Positions 1 through 6,091 of a stretch of DNA of 9,836 nt are shown piece after piece. Origin of the DNA: Lachnospiraceae bacterium (GTDB taxonomy: Bacteria > Bacillota > Clostridia > Lachnospirales > Lachnospiraceae). The DNA lies in assembly GCA_015057205.1 (NCBI GenBank), contig SVEW01000089.1, forward strand, positions 1 through 9,836, read 5' to 3'. The stretch's first letter is position 1, and the number at the start of each line of letters is the position of its first letter. A program made the translations under genes and the position numbers. The notes under the pieces were generated by a model that saw only the letters and a list, made by a program, of their open reading frames with translations, searched no databases and had not been told where the DNA came from.

Positions 1-255
1 AATAACAATTTCCGTCAACGGCGACAATCCCAAATACCGCACAATCAGCACACCTGTCACCGCACATCCGGTAATCAACAAAAGCATCCGCAGGCTATTT
101 ACCATCCAACTTCGCTTTTCCGAAACCATATATCCCACTGCCAGTGCTGTAATTTCCGGGAAAATAATTTCTTTTTCTCCCAGAATTTCCGCTACCGCTA
201 CCATGCCGGTCACCAAAATTAGCGTAATCGCATCCGGCAAGTATTTTTTCCACAT
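1..255 (-). CDS. Integral membrane protein of unknown family, N-terminal part (cut by window edge)
   Basis: The first 85 codons of a gene continuing beyond the left edge. The start is an ATG at 253-255 with AAGGAG about nine bases upstream, 15 bp after the stop of the SGNH hydrolase gene, so the two are probably co-transcribed. The translation has no catalytic motif but reads as a membrane protein: a hydrophobic stretch at about residues 9-25, an acidic/lysine turn (GEKE, 26-29), a second weaker hydrophobic stretch at about 30-44, a basic turn (SEKRSW, 45-50), and a third at about 55-72 (LRMLLLITGCAVTGVLIV). The start resembles small clostridial membrane proteins sometimes labelled HPP-like, but I cannot confirm this from 85 residues. 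Cellular role unknown. Confidence 0.7.
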   Translation of the reverse strand, partial: MWKKYLPDAITLILVTGMVAVAEILGEKEIIFPEITALAVGYMVSEKRSWMVNSLRMLLLITGCAVTGVLIVRYLGLSPLTEIVI

Positions 256-270
256 AACTCTTTGCTCCTT

Positions 271-915
271 CTATTCCTGTTTCTCCATTTCACAAATCAC
301 CCGATACAGTTCCTTTGCCATAATCTCATGTCCTTCCGGCGTAAAATGCAAAGAATCCGCCTCCGACGGTTTCACGTATTTTGCTGCATTAAAGAAGATG
401 CAGCCCTTTTTCTCCGCCACTTCCTTATAATACTTCGGAAGTTCTTTTGACCGAGCAATGGCATTTTCCATAAACGCTCCATAGAAAAAAGACTCCGCAA
501 TTCCTTCTCCGATTTCCGTCGGTGCCACAAGTATAATCTTGGGCACATACTCCTGCTTTTCCATAGTGAAGGTCTGAATCACATCCACCAAAGTCTCTGC
601 TCCCTTGGCAATCTCTGCCGGGGTTGCATGAAAGGTCTCTTTTAAATCATTGCTTCCCAACGCCAGAATCACCATGTCAATGGGCTTATGGGAGTGGATG
701 CAGGGCTTTAAATAATCCAGCCCGTTTTTCCAGCCTTCCAGCGGATCGTCATACACTGTGGTTCGTCCACTGCATCCTTCTTCTATGACAGTATACACCT
801 CTCCCAACAGGTTCTGCAACCTGCCCGGCCAACGAACATCTCTGGGATAACGCATTCCTCGTCTCGGAATGTAGCCATAGGTATTGGAATCTCCATAGCA
901 CAAAATTGTTTTCAT
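271..915 (-). CDS. SGNH/GDSL-family hydrolase (esterase or lipase-like)
   Basis: A 214-residue protein of usual length for a single-domain SGNH hydrolase, with no signal peptide, so probably cytoplasmic. All four family blocks are present: GDSNT with nucleophile Ser10, CSGRTT with oxyanion Gly50, GSND with Asn89, and DSLH with Asp187 and His190 completing the triad. The family hydrolyses ester and thioester bonds in acyl chains, acetylated sugars or aryl esters; the N-terminal layout (GDSNTYGY, then RWPGRL) is like the aryl-esterase/acyl-transferase branch, but the substrate cannot be read from sequence. The start ATG overlaps by ATGA the stop of the decayed frame upstream, with AGAAGGGG before it, suggesting it was once translationally coupled to a gene now lost. 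The membrane protein gene follows after 15 bp. Confidence 0.88.
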   Translation of the reverse strand: MKTILCYGDSNTYGYIPRRGMRYPRDVRWPGRLQNLLGEVYTVIEEGCSGRTTVYDDPLEGWKNGLDYLKPCIHSHKPIDMVILALGSNDLKETFHATPAEIAKGAETLVDVIQTFTMEKQEYVPKIILVAPTEIGEGIAESFFYGAFMENAIARSKELPKYYKEVAEKKGCIFFNAAKYVKPSEADSLHFTPEGHEIMAKELYRVICEMEKQE

Positions 916-1141
916 TCTATTCCCCTTCTTAAATCTTCATAAAATTTATTTGTAAAAGCATTCATTTCTTCGCATAGCGGTATGGTTTCCGGTAGATAAT
1001 ATTTATTTGCATTTAAAACATGCTCCCTATATTTCGTACATCTACCTCGTAGAAAAATTCTTTTTTGCCGTATTTTGTCCTTGCAATATCCAGTGTTGCT
1101 TTCAATGCCTGATAGGCATAGCCTTTTCCCCACGCTCCATT
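912..1141 (-). pseudogene. GNAT acetyltransferase remnant joined to an unrelated C-terminal tail
   Basis: Two partial reading frames. Read from 1141 to a TAA at 1013-1015, one frame gives about 40 residues matching the middle of a GNAT acetyltransferase: GAWGKGYAYQALKATLDIA (acetyl-CoA-binding motif A, GxGxA) followed by KYGKKEFFYEVDVRNIGSM, like the usual EVDVRNIASM-LCEKLGF. The family's next segment is absent and the frame ends at once, so both ends of the protein are missing. A second frame crosses the same DNA and continues from about 1012 to a TGA at 912-914, ending YLPETIPLCEEMNAFTNKF and overlapping the SGNH start by ATGA. That tail could be the end of another lost gene. A 73-codon GTG-started frame spans 912-1133, but its first half is GNAT sequence read out of frame, so I do not call it a gene. 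Confidence 0.65.
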
Positions 1142-1157
1142 TCCTCCAGAAATTCTT

Positions 1158-1637
1158 TCAGTAAATGCTCCGCTGATAATATTGCGACATCACGGCGTCT
1201 TCCTCAAATTCTTCCACAAAGACAAAGCCGTTTTTCTCCAGAACCTTCCGGGATGCCTGATTTTCCGAAAAGAAGAATGCACCAACGGTCTTTACTTGAA
1301 ATCGCGCCTTCATTTCTTCTATAAATAGTGCAACTGCCTTCGTTGCAATTCCTTTATTCCAGCACTTTTCTTCAAAAACGCAGTAGCTTAACATGGCGTT
1401 GGGTTCCTCATCCGCATCTATGCAATAGCACCATACGTCACCCACATACTCTCCGTCCACCCGGATAATCCGCCCGTAGCTTGTTGCGGTCGACAAAAGC
1501 GTTTCCCGGTAGTCTTCTAATGCTTCTTCCACACTTTGTGCCTTTTGTGGCAACATCTTTTTGATAATGGGGTTCTGGGATTTTTCAAAATAAATCCGCA
1601 CCGTTTCCTCTGTTCTAACGTCCAGTTCGATTTTCAT
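1158..1637 (-). CDS. GNAT family N-acetyltransferase, RimJ/RimL-like
   Basis: A 159-residue protein that should transfer an acetyl group from acetyl-CoA to an amine. The second half carries the GNAT core: strand 4 LSYCVF (about 83-88), motif A CWNKGIATKAVALFIEEM (92-109, with Gly96 and Ala98 in the pyrophosphate loop), then NQASRKVLEKNGFVFVEEF (126-144) with the Asn and the K-x-GF signature of the Acetyltransf_3 (RimJ/RimL) branch. The first half (IIKKMLPQKAQSVEEAL, then YGRIIRVDGEYVGDVW) fits the same branch. Substrate unknown: members modify ribosomal protein N-termini, small amines or antibiotics. The ATG follows GGAGGATGGC and lies 11 bp after the metallopeptidase stop, so the two form one transcript. 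The GNAT remnant immediately downstream belongs to the same superfamily but is not an obvious duplicate. Confidence 0.85.
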   Translation of the reverse strand: MKIELDVRTEETVRIYFEKSQNPIIKKMLPQKAQSVEEALEDYRETLLSTATSYGRIIRVDGEYVGDVWCYCIDADEEPNAMLSYCVFEEKCWNKGIATKAVALFIEEMKARFQVKTVGAFFFSENQASRKVLEKNGFVFVEEFEEDAVMSQYYQRSIY

Positions 1638-1648
1638 GCCATCCTCCG

Positions 1649-2110
1649 CTATTCGATGTTATTTAGTCCGTCATACAATTCGTTAAAAGATTTCATTGTT
1701 TCACAGCGTCCGAAGGAAAGTTCCTTATTCTCCCCAAATTCCAGCAAAAAGCACTTCGCCAGTTCCTCCACCGTCTGTTCCAACGCATTAAAGAACTGAT
1801 TATAGGCAAAATTCCATGCCGGTGTATCCTCTTCAAAATTACTGCTAATCAGGGACTCCGTCACCTGATCCAAGGGATACATTTTAATGTGCATCAATTC
1901 ATGGACGATTACTTCCTCCATATTTTCCTGTTTCGGATTTTCTACATTTAGAAGCAAAATCGCCTTCTTGTCGGTGCAATCAATCTTAAAATCACCGGTC
2001 TTTCGCCATGTTTTATCTTCTACAAATTCCAGCTTGATATCCCAATCCGGTGTAATCCGTAGCTTTTTAATATATTTTTCAAATAATTCCTGTAATTTTT
2101 CTCTATCCAT
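1649..2110 (-). CDS. Small HExxH putative zinc metallopeptidase, uncharacterised
   Basis: A 153-residue soluble protein. The N-terminal part (about 1-60) is a small alpha/beta region with DWDIKLEFV and KKAILLLNV strands. It is followed by VIVHELMHIK, a zinc-protease HExxH motif at His70-Glu71-His74. The third ligand is probably Glu111 or Glu115 in the helix ALEQTVEELAKCF, which would make it gluzincin-like. Very small proteins of this design occur in phages and bacterial accessory regions and are mostly uncharacterised; peptidase activity is inferred from the motif only. There is no signal peptide, so it would act in the cytoplasm. The ATG has GTGGAGGAAAC just upstream, 12 bp after the stop of the Sel1 remnant. 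A SprT-like or ImmA/IrrE-like relationship is possible but not shown. Confidence 0.75.
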   Translation of the reverse strand: MDREKLQELFEKYIKKLRITPDWDIKLEFVEDKTWRKTGDFKIDCTDKKAILLLNVENPKQENMEEVIVHELMHIKMYPLDQVTESLISSNFEEDTPAWNFAYNQFFNALEQTVEELAKCFLLEFGENKELSFGRCETMKSFNELYDGLNNIE

Positions 2111-2122
2111 GTTTCCTCCACA

Positions 2123-2257
2123 TTAATTTAATTCCGCCAATTTCTCTTTTGCCAGATCATGCTCCTGTGCTGCTGCCTTTTCATACCAAAAAAGCGCCTC
2201 TTTTACATCCAGCCCGATTCCAAGTCCATTTTCATACATCCAGCCCATGGCATCTTG
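2123..2257 (-). pseudogene. Sel1-repeat (TPR-like) protein remnant
   Basis: An open frame of 44 codons ending at TAA 2123-2125 encodes one nearly complete Sel1 repeat: AMGWMYENGLGIGLDVKEAL then FWYEKAAAQ, matching the family pattern (A-x-x-x-L-G-x-M-Y-x-N-G-x-G-V-x-x-D-x-x-x-A-x-x-W-Y-x-K-A-A). Sel1 proteins normally have many tandem copies and act as protein-interaction scaffolds. Here only the last copy and a short charged tail (LAKEKLAELN) remain, and a TAA at 2258-2260 closes the frame upstream. A good ribosome binding site (AGGAGG) precedes an ATG at 2286-2288, but that frame is off by one and ends after 18 codons. The parent gene seems to have lost its 5' part by deletion or frameshift. 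It sat between the isochorismatase and metallopeptidase genes. Confidence 0.7.
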
Positions 2258-2311
2258 TTAATTCTCCGCATGGTTTATAATATCCCATTTCCTTCCTCCT
2301 GTCCCGTTTTC

Positions 2312-2746
2312 TCAAATGATATGAATTCCTTTTTCTCTCATTTCCTCAATCAATTTCTGCTTCACAGCTCCACTTTTTGTACCAACGCACTCTAAATTGA
2401 AATACGTCTCATATCCACATCTAATCGCGCCCAAAGCGGTTTTATACACGCAGCAATTCCCATCAATCCCCACCGTTTCCACCGCAGTCACCCAATGCTT
2501 CTTCAAAAAAGTGTCCAACGCCAAATTTGAGAACGCATCCGGGGATTTTTTCACAAAAACATTCCCACTAACCACCTGCAACCCCTCTGCGAAGTCCGTT
2601 CCGGCAATATTTTTTACATATACGATCAGCTCCTTCTGCCTTACTGCTGCCACTATCCGCTGATTCACCTTCGGAATTATTGCTCGGTTGTAACCATGTT
2701 TTTCAAAATAATTTTCCTGCATGTCAATTATGAGCAAAGCATTCAC
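2312..2746 (-). CDS. Isochorismatase-fold cysteine hydrolase
   Basis: A 144-residue protein, at the short end for this family (usually 160-200). It starts directly at the first strand, ALLIIDMQENYF, with catalytic Asp8. The lysine strand is VFVKKSPDAF (Lys66 or Lys67), the cis-peptide and nucleophile region is VGIDGNCCVYKTALGA with Cys99, and the fold closes with GYETYFNLECVGT. The Asp-Lys-Cys triad is thus intact. The family covers isochorismatases, nicotinamidases, ureidoacrylate amidohydrolases and many uncharacterised amidases; I cannot choose among them. The metal-binding residues of true nicotinamidases (D-x-H) are not seen, which argues against that role. The start ATG follows AGGTAGGAAG, which overlaps the stop of the Nudix gene 6 bp upstream, so translation is probably coupled. 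Confidence 0.85.
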   Translation of the reverse strand: MNALLIIDMQENYFEKHGYNRAIIPKVNQRIVAAVRQKELIVYVKNIAGTDFAEGLQVVSGNVFVKKSPDAFSNLALDTFLKKHWVTAVETVGIDGNCCVYKTALGAIRCGYETYFNLECVGTKSGAVKQKLIEEMREKGIHII

Positions 2747-2752
2747 AACTTC

Positions 2753-3070
2753 CTACCTTTTATCCATCAAAAAATACTTCACTGTATCCACAGGCTGTAA
2801 TAGCTCTGTTCGGAAAAACTCCGGGAAATACGGCATCGGATCTTCTATATCAATCCACCGCAAAAATTCTTCGTGTTCTCCCTCCATGAATTTCTCCGAA
2901 ACCGCTTCTTCTGCCGTTTCCCCAAACTTCAACCGTCCTCCCACAGAATACAAATAATCCGGGACAATATTGTTACCCACCATTAGGATTTTTCCGTTTC
3001 TCATAATAATTGCACCTACGCGAAGATTGATAAAACCGTCTCCGCACGGCACCGACATGTCTTTTTTCAT
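2753..3070 (-). pseudogene. Nudix hydrolase with internal in-frame deletion, probably inactive
   Basis: A 105-residue open frame. Residues 1-57 are a normal Nudix N-terminus (LRVGAIIMRNGKILMVGN, YLYSVGGRLKFGETAEEAV). The Nudix box G-x5-E-x7-R-E-U-x-E-E-x-G-U begins correctly at Gly45 and Glu51 but stops after Val57. The next residues, SEKFMEGEHEEFLRWIDIED, match the C-terminal region that in intact relatives lies roughly 50 residues further on, followed by the usual YFPEFFRTEL end. The REVxEExG helix, with the metal-binding glutamates, is therefore missing together with the core strands after it. The deletion kept the frame (junction near 2899/2900). Start ATG has GGAGGGTGT upstream. Diphosphate hydrolysis should be impossible; the gene is either decaying or the product has another use. 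Confidence 0.8.
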
Positions 3071-3125
3071 ACACCCTCCATCCTTATATTTCTCTTTCCT
3101 GTGTAACCACTTTTTCTTCCCTTTC

Positions 3126-3857
3126 CTATTCTAGATTACAGAAAAATGGATAAGAAATTTCATATTTCCGTAGTTTTCCATCCGCCGGGTTCCAAATTCC
3201 TATTATTCGAACCGGCAGCTGTGCAGTCTCATTCTTTGCAAGCCCTATTGCTGCAAAACACATTTCGGCACCTTTTCTTTCTATTATAATCTGATTTTTG
3301 GGTAAAACAACATCCGTAAAATCCGGTCTGTTTTCTTTCACACACATCAACAATTCCTCTGCGAGGGCTTGTGATGCCTTCTGTGCCGGTGAATTTACAA
3401 GGCTTTCTACCTCCCGTTTAAATTTTTCCCACTCTTTTTCGCTTTTATTAAGTACCACCGTTGGACGCAACGCATTCCTTGGAATATAGAATTGCATGAA
3501 CCGGCAGTAAAGTTCCTCCCCTTCTTCTACCATAACCATTACGATTTCCATATCCCAGACATGTTCCTTTCCAAAGTCCAGTAATGCCTGCACCTTAACC
3601 CAGACATATTCCTCCGTCTCTTCAAACTCAAATCCCCAGGTCTGAAGCTCCACGTCTCCCCAGTGTTCCCAATCATAGGTAATTAACTGATAAATTCTTT
3701 CTTTCGTGGCGAACCACGGCCCACCATCCGTCTGTATAATGGGGCATGCTTCAGAGAAAAAGGTGTCATAAAATAAATCCAGATTTTCTAAACTTCTTTC
3801 TTTGTAGCATTTCCCCATAATCTCAAGCTTCTGGTGTATCTGTTCTTTTCTATCCAT
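3126..3857 (-). CDS. Hypothetical protein with SnoaL/NTF2-like N-terminal half
   Basis: A 243-residue soluble protein. Residues about 1-130 look like a SnoaL/DUF4440-type NTF2 fold: an N-terminal helix pair (KLEIMGKCYKERSLENLDLF), then IIQTDGGPWFATKERIYQLI and the characteristic DWEHWGDVELQTWGFEF, then paired strands WVKVQALLDF and ELYCRFMQFYI. Such domains bind small molecules or act as isomerases or cyclases, or sit in proteins that modify a partner. Residues about 145-243 are an unassigned second region: a charged helix (SEKEWEKFKREVESLV), then strands NQIIIERKGAEMCFAAIGLA and PVRIIGIWNPADGKLRKYEI. I do not recognise it. The ATG has AGGAGGGAGCT upstream. This is the first gene after the thrS terminator and probably heads the left-hand transcript; the Nudix remnant follows after 55 bp. 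Confidence 0.65.
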   Translation of the reverse strand: MDRKEQIHQKLEIMGKCYKERSLENLDLFYDTFFSEACPIIQTDGGPWFATKERIYQLITYDWEHWGDVELQTWGFEFEETEEYVWVKVQALLDFGKEHVWDMEIVMVMVEEGEELYCRFMQFYIPRNALRPTVVLNKSEKEWEKFKREVESLVNSPAQKASQALAEELLMCVKENRPDFTDVVLPKNQIIIERKGAEMCFAAIGLAKNETAQLPVRIIGIWNPADGKLRKYEISYPFFCNLE

Positions 3858-3900
3858 AGCTCCCTCCTACTCCACTTTTCGTATCTGTTCCGCTACACTA

Positions 3901-3906
3901 ATTATA
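3901..3906 (-). promoter_or_regulatory. Possible -10 element for the left-hand gene cluster
   Basis: On the minus strand this reads TATAAT, about 45 bases before the start codon of the SnoaL-like gene and just past the thrS terminator. No good -35 hexamer is found at 16-18 bp, because that stretch falls inside the terminator stem. The placement is sensible for a promoter starting the cluster, but support is a single hexamer in AT-rich DNA. Confidence 0.35.
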
Positions 3907-3907
3907 T

Positions 3908-3935
3908 TAAAAAAACTGGCATGATGCCAGCTTTT
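3908..3935 (-). terminator. Intrinsic terminator of thrS
   Basis: On the minus strand, 36 bases after the thrS stop, the sequence is AAAAGCTGGCATCATGCCAG followed by TTTTTTTAA: a six-pair CTGGCA/TGCCAG stem with a three-base loop, extended by A/T pairs, then a T-run. The plus strand also has a T-run after the stem (CTTTTCTTTT), so it could work in both directions, but no plus-strand gene ends here. Confidence 0.85.
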
Positions 3936-3970
3936 CTTTTTTTTACAGTTCGGTAAAAAGATGCCTGCAA

Positions 3971-5734
3971 TCAGTGCTGCCATTCCGCAGCCTGCTGCAA
4001 CAGCTTTATCAAATCAGCCACTGCCATACTGCCAAGTTCACCATCCTCTCTGGAACGAACCGATACAGCTCCACTTTCCGCTTCCCTTTGTCCGATAATC
4101 AACATATATGGCACACGGTCAAGTTGCGCCTCGCGAATTTTGTAGCCAATCTTTTCAGAACGTTCATCCACTTCGCAGCGAATTCCACAGCGGGACAGTT
4201 CCTGTGCTATTTCTTTGGAATACGCTATAAACCGGTCGGCAATCGGCAAGATTTTCACCTGCACCGGCGATAACCAAAGCGGGAATTTTCCTGCGTAATG
4301 CTCAATCAAGATTCCAATAAAACGCTCGATGGATCCAAATACTACCCGGTGAATCATAATCGGTCGATGCTTTTCCCCATCCGCTCCCACATAGGAAATT
4401 TCAAATCGTTGCGGAAGCTGAAAATCCAATTGAATCGTGCCGCATTGCCACGTTCTTCCAAGAGAATCTTTCAGATGAAAGTCAAGCTTTGGTCCATAAA
4501 AGGCACCGTCTCCTTCATTCACCGAATAACTTCTTCCCATGGCTTTTAAGGCATCTGCCAAGGCATTCGTTGCCAGTTCCCAATCCTCATCACTTCCAAT
4601 AGAGTTCTCCGGTCTCGTGGACAACTCAATTTCGTAGGAAAATCCAAATTTGGCATAGACTTCATCTATCAATTCTACCACCTTCTGAATTTCACCCTGC
4701 ACCTGATCTTCCATCATGAAAATGTGCGCATCATCCTGCGTAAAACAACGTGCTCGCATCAATCCGTGCAACGTTCCTGACTTTTCATTTCGGTGTACGA
4801 TTCCCAGTTCCCCAACCTTCATCGGTAATTCCCTGTAAGAGTGCTGCTGCAGATTGTAAAAAAGCATGCCTCCCGGACAGTTCATGGGTTTAATTGCAAA
4901 CTCATCGCCTTCAATTTCCGTCGTGTACATGTTGTCACGATAATGCTCCCAATGTCCGGATTTTTCCCAAAGTTCCCGGTTTAACAGAATTGGCGTTACG
5001 ATTTCCACGTATCCCTCTCGCTGATGAATCTGTCGCCAATAGTCAATCAGCAGATTTTTCAACACAAGTCCTTTTGGCAGGAAGAATGGAAAGCCCGGAC
5101 CTTCTTCCATTAAGGCAAATAACCCAAGTTCTTTACCCAACTTTCGGTGGTCCCTTGCTTTTGCCTCTTCCAGCATTTTCAAATAGTCGGAAAGCTCACC
5201 GGCCTTCGGAAAAGAGATTCCGTAAATCCTCGTCAGCATGGGATTTTTCTCATCTCCCCGCCAGTAAGCACCCGCTATAGACAGTAGCTTGATTGCCTTG
5301 ATATGACTCGTGTTGATGATATGAGGACCTGCGCAAAACTCTTCGTAATCTCCCTGCTTATAAAAGGAAATCTTCTCTCCCTCCGGAAGTTCCCGAATCA
5401 GCTCCAGCTTAAAAGGCTCCTCCTTTTCTTCCATAAAAGCAATGGCATTTTCTTTTGACACTTCTCGTACTTCCAGAGAAAGGGAGGCTTTTACAATCCG
5501 CTTCATCTCCTCTTCTACTGCCTGCAGGTGCTCCTCAGCAAAAGAAAAATCAAATGCAAAATCATAATAAAATCCATTCTCAATGGCAGGACCTATGGCA
5601 CATTTTGCACTTGGATAAAGATGCTTCACCGCCTGTGCCAACACATGAGCACTCGTGTGCCAAAATGCCTTTTTCCCTTCTTCGCTTTCCATGTTTCTTT
5701 CCACAATTTCTCCGTTTTTCAGTAAAACCTTCAT
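3971..5734 (-). CDS. thrS: Threonyl-tRNA synthetase, short form without TGS domain
   Basis: Charges tRNA-Thr with threonine in the cytoplasm. At 587 residues it is about 50 shorter than the usual form because the N-terminal TGS domain is missing: after only about 20 residues (MKVLLKNGEIVER) the editing domain starts. Editing motifs are intact: HTSAH (His26, His30) and CAGPH (Cys134, His138), which remove mischarged serine. The class II catalytic core follows: MNCPGG (Cys286), RARCFTQDDAHIF (motif 2, His337) and MIHRVVFGSIERF (motif 3, His462); Cys286, His337 and His462 are the zinc ligands that recognise threonine, with spacing like the E. coli enzyme. The anticodon-binding domain is about 485-587 (VKILPIADRF, RSEKIGYKIREAQ). 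The ATG has GAGGT nine bases upstream. Short forms of this kind are known in Lachnospiraceae. Controlled by a T-box leader. Confidence 0.97.
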   Translation of the reverse strand: MKVLLKNGEIVERNMESEEGKKAFWHTSAHVLAQAVKHLYPSAKCAIGPAIENGFYYDFAFDFSFAEEHLQAVEEEMKRIVKASLSLEVREVSKENAIAFMEEKEEPFKLELIRELPEGEKISFYKQGDYEEFCAGPHIINTSHIKAIKLLSIAGAYWRGDEKNPMLTRIYGISFPKAGELSDYLKMLEEAKARDHRKLGKELGLFALMEEGPGFPFFLPKGLVLKNLLIDYWRQIHQREGYVEIVTPILLNRELWEKSGHWEHYRDNMYTTEIEGDEFAIKPMNCPGGMLFYNLQQHSYRELPMKVGELGIVHRNEKSGTLHGLMRARCFTQDDAHIFMMEDQVQGEIQKVVELIDEVYAKFGFSYEIELSTRPENSIGSDEDWELATNALADALKAMGRSYSVNEGDGAFYGPKLDFHLKDSLGRTWQCGTIQLDFQLPQRFEISYVGADGEKHRPIMIHRVVFGSIERFIGILIEHYAGKFPLWLSPVQVKILPIADRFIAYSKEIAQELSRCGIRCEVDERSEKIGYKIREAQLDRVPYMLIIGQREAESGAVSVRSREDGELGSMAVADLIKLLQQAAEWQH

Positions 5735-5770
5735 ACTTGTTACCTCACTTTCGTTTTTTGTAACAACATA

Positions 5771-5809
5771 AGAAAAGCACCCATAAGACTAACATAGTCC
5801 TAAGGGTGC
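5771..5809 (-). terminator. T-box regulated terminator hairpin
   Basis: On the minus strand GCACCCTTAGGACTA pairs with TAGTCTTATGGGTGC around a three-base loop (5777-5809), followed by TTTTCT. This is the off-state hairpin that the T-box antiterminator competes with, 37 bases before the thrS start codon. Confidence 0.9.
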
Positions 5810-6012
5810 ATTTAGCACGGTTCCACCTTAACTTTTCACTTCAGATTCCAACAAATCCTATCCTTTAACGCAGGCTTACGGTAACGCTTACTAGGGGTTC
5901 AGCGCTACAGCTCTGGAATGGTTTTCGTAAGTCGTCCTCATAAATGACTTCCACCAAACGTCATTCTCTCTGGATGATTCGTGACAAACTACTCTTTCCG
6001 TCGTCGCTTTTC
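5771..6012 (-). ncRNA. T-box riboswitch leader of thrS (tRNA-Thr sensing)
   Basis: Minus-strand leader between the thrS promoter and gene. Stem I starts with a GGAAAGAGTAG K-turn-type segment, then CAGAGAGAATGAC, GGTGG and GTCAT, the AG bulge and GGUG apical loop of T-box RNAs. On the descending side, AAAACCATTCCAGAGC holds ACC (5920-5922), a threonine codon in the position expected for the specifier, though the loop was not folded. The T-box proper is AAGGTGGAACCGTGC (5815-5829), close to the consensus AGGGUGGNACCGCG; its UGGA pairs with the tRNA NCCA end. It is followed by the terminator hairpin. Uncharged tRNA-Thr should stabilise the antiterminator and allow thrS transcription. Confidence 0.93.
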
Positions 6013-6028
6013 TTATGTTATTGGGCAC

Positions 6029-6057
6029 ATAATATCACAAGATGTCTGGGATGTCAA
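6029..6057 (-). promoter_or_regulatory. Sigma-A type promoter of thrS
   Basis: On the minus strand: -35 TTGACA (6052-6057), a 17-base spacer, and -10 TATTAT (6029-6034). Transcription would start near 6021, about ten bases before the T-box RNA. The perfect -35 and ideal spacing make this the strongest promoter in the window. Confidence 0.88.
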
Positions 6058-6091
6058 GCAGTATTTACCATCGTACTTGTAAAAGCGTTCC

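Noticed and set aside
2312..2746. Nicotinamidase (PncA) as the identity of the isochorismatase-fold gene
   Set aside because: The Asp-Lys-Cys triad is present, but the D-x-H metal-binding motif of nicotinamidases is not, and the protein is shorter than that family.
271..3857. Integron-like cassette array
   Set aside because: The genes resemble a cassette row, but the gaps are too short for attC sites, no imperfect palindromes of that kind are seen, and no integrase is present.
3908..3945. Bidirectional terminator serving a plus-strand gene
   Set aside because: T-runs flank the stem on both strands, but no plus-strand gene ends here; its role for thrS explains it.
4894..5280. 128-codon plus-strand frame inside thrS
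   Set aside because: It is antisense to conserved synthetase sequence with no start signal; the protein is low-complexity and Pro/Ser/Leu-rich, as expected of a shadow frame.
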